Source of the DNA: Vanilla planifolia
Lineage: Eukaryota; Streptophyta; Magnoliopsida; Asparagales; Orchidaceae
DNA length: 64,000 nucleotides
Direction: 5' to 3'
NCBI GenBank assembly: GCA_023846275.1
Contig: JAIUJO010000072.1
Span: forward strand, 206,501-270,500
Part shown: in pieces, positions 62,377-64,000 of the stretch
Position numbering within the stretch: the stretch's first letter is position 1
Layout of the letters: every line of letters begins with the position of its first letter
Program-made: the position numbers and the translations under genes
The notes under the pieces: model-generated
Seen by the model: the letters and a program-made list of their open reading frames with translations, nothing else
Databases searched by the model: none
Told to the model about the DNA's origin: nothing

Positions 62377-64000
62377 AGGACAAGTTATAGAGTAAGACAG
62401 ATCTCTATTTTCTTTGTTTACATAGCAGGATTAAATCATTTGATCAGCATGGAAGCTATGATACACTCAATCAAGTCATGATTTTTAGTTCTAAAAAGCC
62501 TAAAATTATAGAAAAATTCATATCATCCTTTACCAAATAAAGGTTGGAATCATGTGTCGTATCTAATATTCCTTTAGAAAAGCTTCAGAATTAAAGCATG
62601 TGTTCATAACAAAGTGCTAAATTTTTAATCTTAAATGTGACACTAAATTTACAAGTGTAGCTTAAGGTTCATCATATCTCATCTGAGTAATGGACTTAAG
62701 AACCAAATATATCAAGCATTACATGTATGTAATGCCACCCTCACATCCTGACCATTTAAAATTGGAGAATTAAGTTTAAATTTAATACTTTCTTACAAAT
62801 ATATCAAGCATTACATATTTCAAAACGTTTTAAATTTAGGTAACTAACGAAACTTTCTAATTTTAATAGGAAATTAGGGGGAAAAGGCTCACTGTTGTTC
62901 ATCCTTGAAGAAACATCATAGAAATCTACGAAATAATTAAGGGGTGCATCTCCCAAATAGGACGACTTTATACAAATCTATTCAATAGCTCTAGCCATTT
63001 GCAACGTGCTCACTATGTAACTCTGAAGATGTCACTCATTCCTCAAAATTATTCCACTACAGTGTAGGTAACCTCCCAAGAAGGTTCAACTTTCTACATA
63101 TGAAAAATATAAAGTACTTATTGATGTATACACACTATGTTTAGGACATATCTCTTCAAATTAAAGATGTGGAAGACATTATTAATCATTAGAAATTATT
63201 CTGGTAAGTAAAGCTAGTGTTTTGTTGACCCCATCCTCCTTAGAATTCTATACCATTAAGTAAGCAAACCAATTAATAATGATGTAAGTAGGTCATTAAA
63301 TATTCCATTATAATATCATGGAATGTCTTGTGACCTGACACTGTAAGGAATAACCCTTTTCTTGCAATTGTCAAAATTTTAATATGGCTTTTTATGATTG
63401 TTGGTATATTTAATTTCAGCGAACTACTACATGTATGTTTTTTTTTAGTATTATAACATAATAAATCAATACCCACAATAAAAGAAAAAAAGCCAAATAG
63501 ATAGAAGGAAAGAGAAGTGGCAAATATAGCCAAAGAAAAGAATGAAATTATTTGGTAGAAAGTTGATTGATGTTCGGTACATGTTGTGCGTCACAATTTT
63601 TGTCATGGTGATCAACCTCACCCATTTTGTTTTGTTTAATTTTATGAAAACCTAGATATTTGTAATATAGTTGGTTGAGTGAATTTTTAAGTTTCAAATT
63701 TTTCATGTTTATGTTCGTGGGAGAACATAGAAAGGAGTAAATGTTAGATCCAAAGAAGATGATTTTTGTTGGAGTGCCACCACCAAGGGGATCATTTATA
63801 TTTTAAATTTACATATTCCTTTTTTTACAAGATTGTTGATCATGTTAAAATCATTTTTCCAAGGAACAAAAATAAAATTTTATCATCACCAAAATAAAGA
63901 TTTAAATTACTCTTATAAGAAACATATGGGGTTCCAATACCTTGATCATCTTAGAAATCACGTTATGTTGATCACATCATTGAAAGCCTCCTTCAATGAG
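62377..64000. other. Unassigned sequence right of the Copia element
   Basis: Non-satellite DNA of mixed composition, including two occurrences of 'atatcaagcattacat' (near 62709 and 62799, offset about 90 bp). A minus-strand open frame of 86 codons at 63273-63533 has a hydrophobic start but no domain I recognise, and the flanking sequence in the same direction is not open. No gene can be supported. Confidence 0.4.

Noticed and set aside
63273-63533. 86-codon minus-strand frame as a small membrane protein gene
   Set aside because: No recognisable domain, no supporting context, and composition like the flanks. It is left inside the unassigned entry.

Overview
This 64-kb window is very AT-rich and I find no intact protein-coding gene, tRNA or functional rRNA gene in it. 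It looks like repeat-dominated DNA from a plant nuclear genome. The evidence is decayed plant-type 5S rRNA genes, a plant-type LINE reverse transcriptase remnant, and a Copia LTR element with an initiator-Met-tRNA type primer site and about 2.3-kb LTRs. The 5S remnants carry the angiosperm or fern-like core 'ccaaagttaagc' rather than the conifer form. Everything is heavily mutated, which suggests a genome that keeps old repeats for a long time; that last point is inference.

Layout. (1) An old, diverged tandem satellite with a monomer of about 400 bp fills 1-6.02 kb, 9.79-11.79 kb and 27.96-47.79 kb. Its orientation flips repeatedly: plus at 1-6020, minus at 9785-11180, plus at 11180-11790, minus at 27955-28265, plus at 28265-30235, minus at 30235-44895, plus at 44895-46122, minus at 46122-47603, plus at 47603-47785. 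(2) At 6.03-9.78 kb the satellite is interrupted by non-satellite DNA that includes a minus-strand LINE reverse transcriptase fossil. (3) At 11.79-12.52 kb lies a very long TTC/CTT microsatellite followed by a pure CT repeat. (4) From about 13.08 to 27.79 kb lies the most striking object: a head-to-tail array of twelve decayed 5S rRNA gene copies. The spacing is about 1.0-1.46 kb, and the long AT-rich spacers each contain a pyrimidine-rich block. (5) 47.8-55.5 kb is low-copy-looking or unidentified DNA, somewhat richer in G+C at 47.8-49.7 kb. (6) 55.51-62.38 kb is a broken Copia LTR retrotransposon with two LTRs (roughly 70% alike by eye) around a shortened 2.2-kb interior. (7) 62.4-64 kb is unassigned.

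The open reading frames of 60-270 codons in this window are explained by low-complexity pyrimidine tracts, AT-rich satellite DNA or transposon debris. None is annotated as a gene. All similarity statements come from reading the sequence by eye; no alignment or database search was run.
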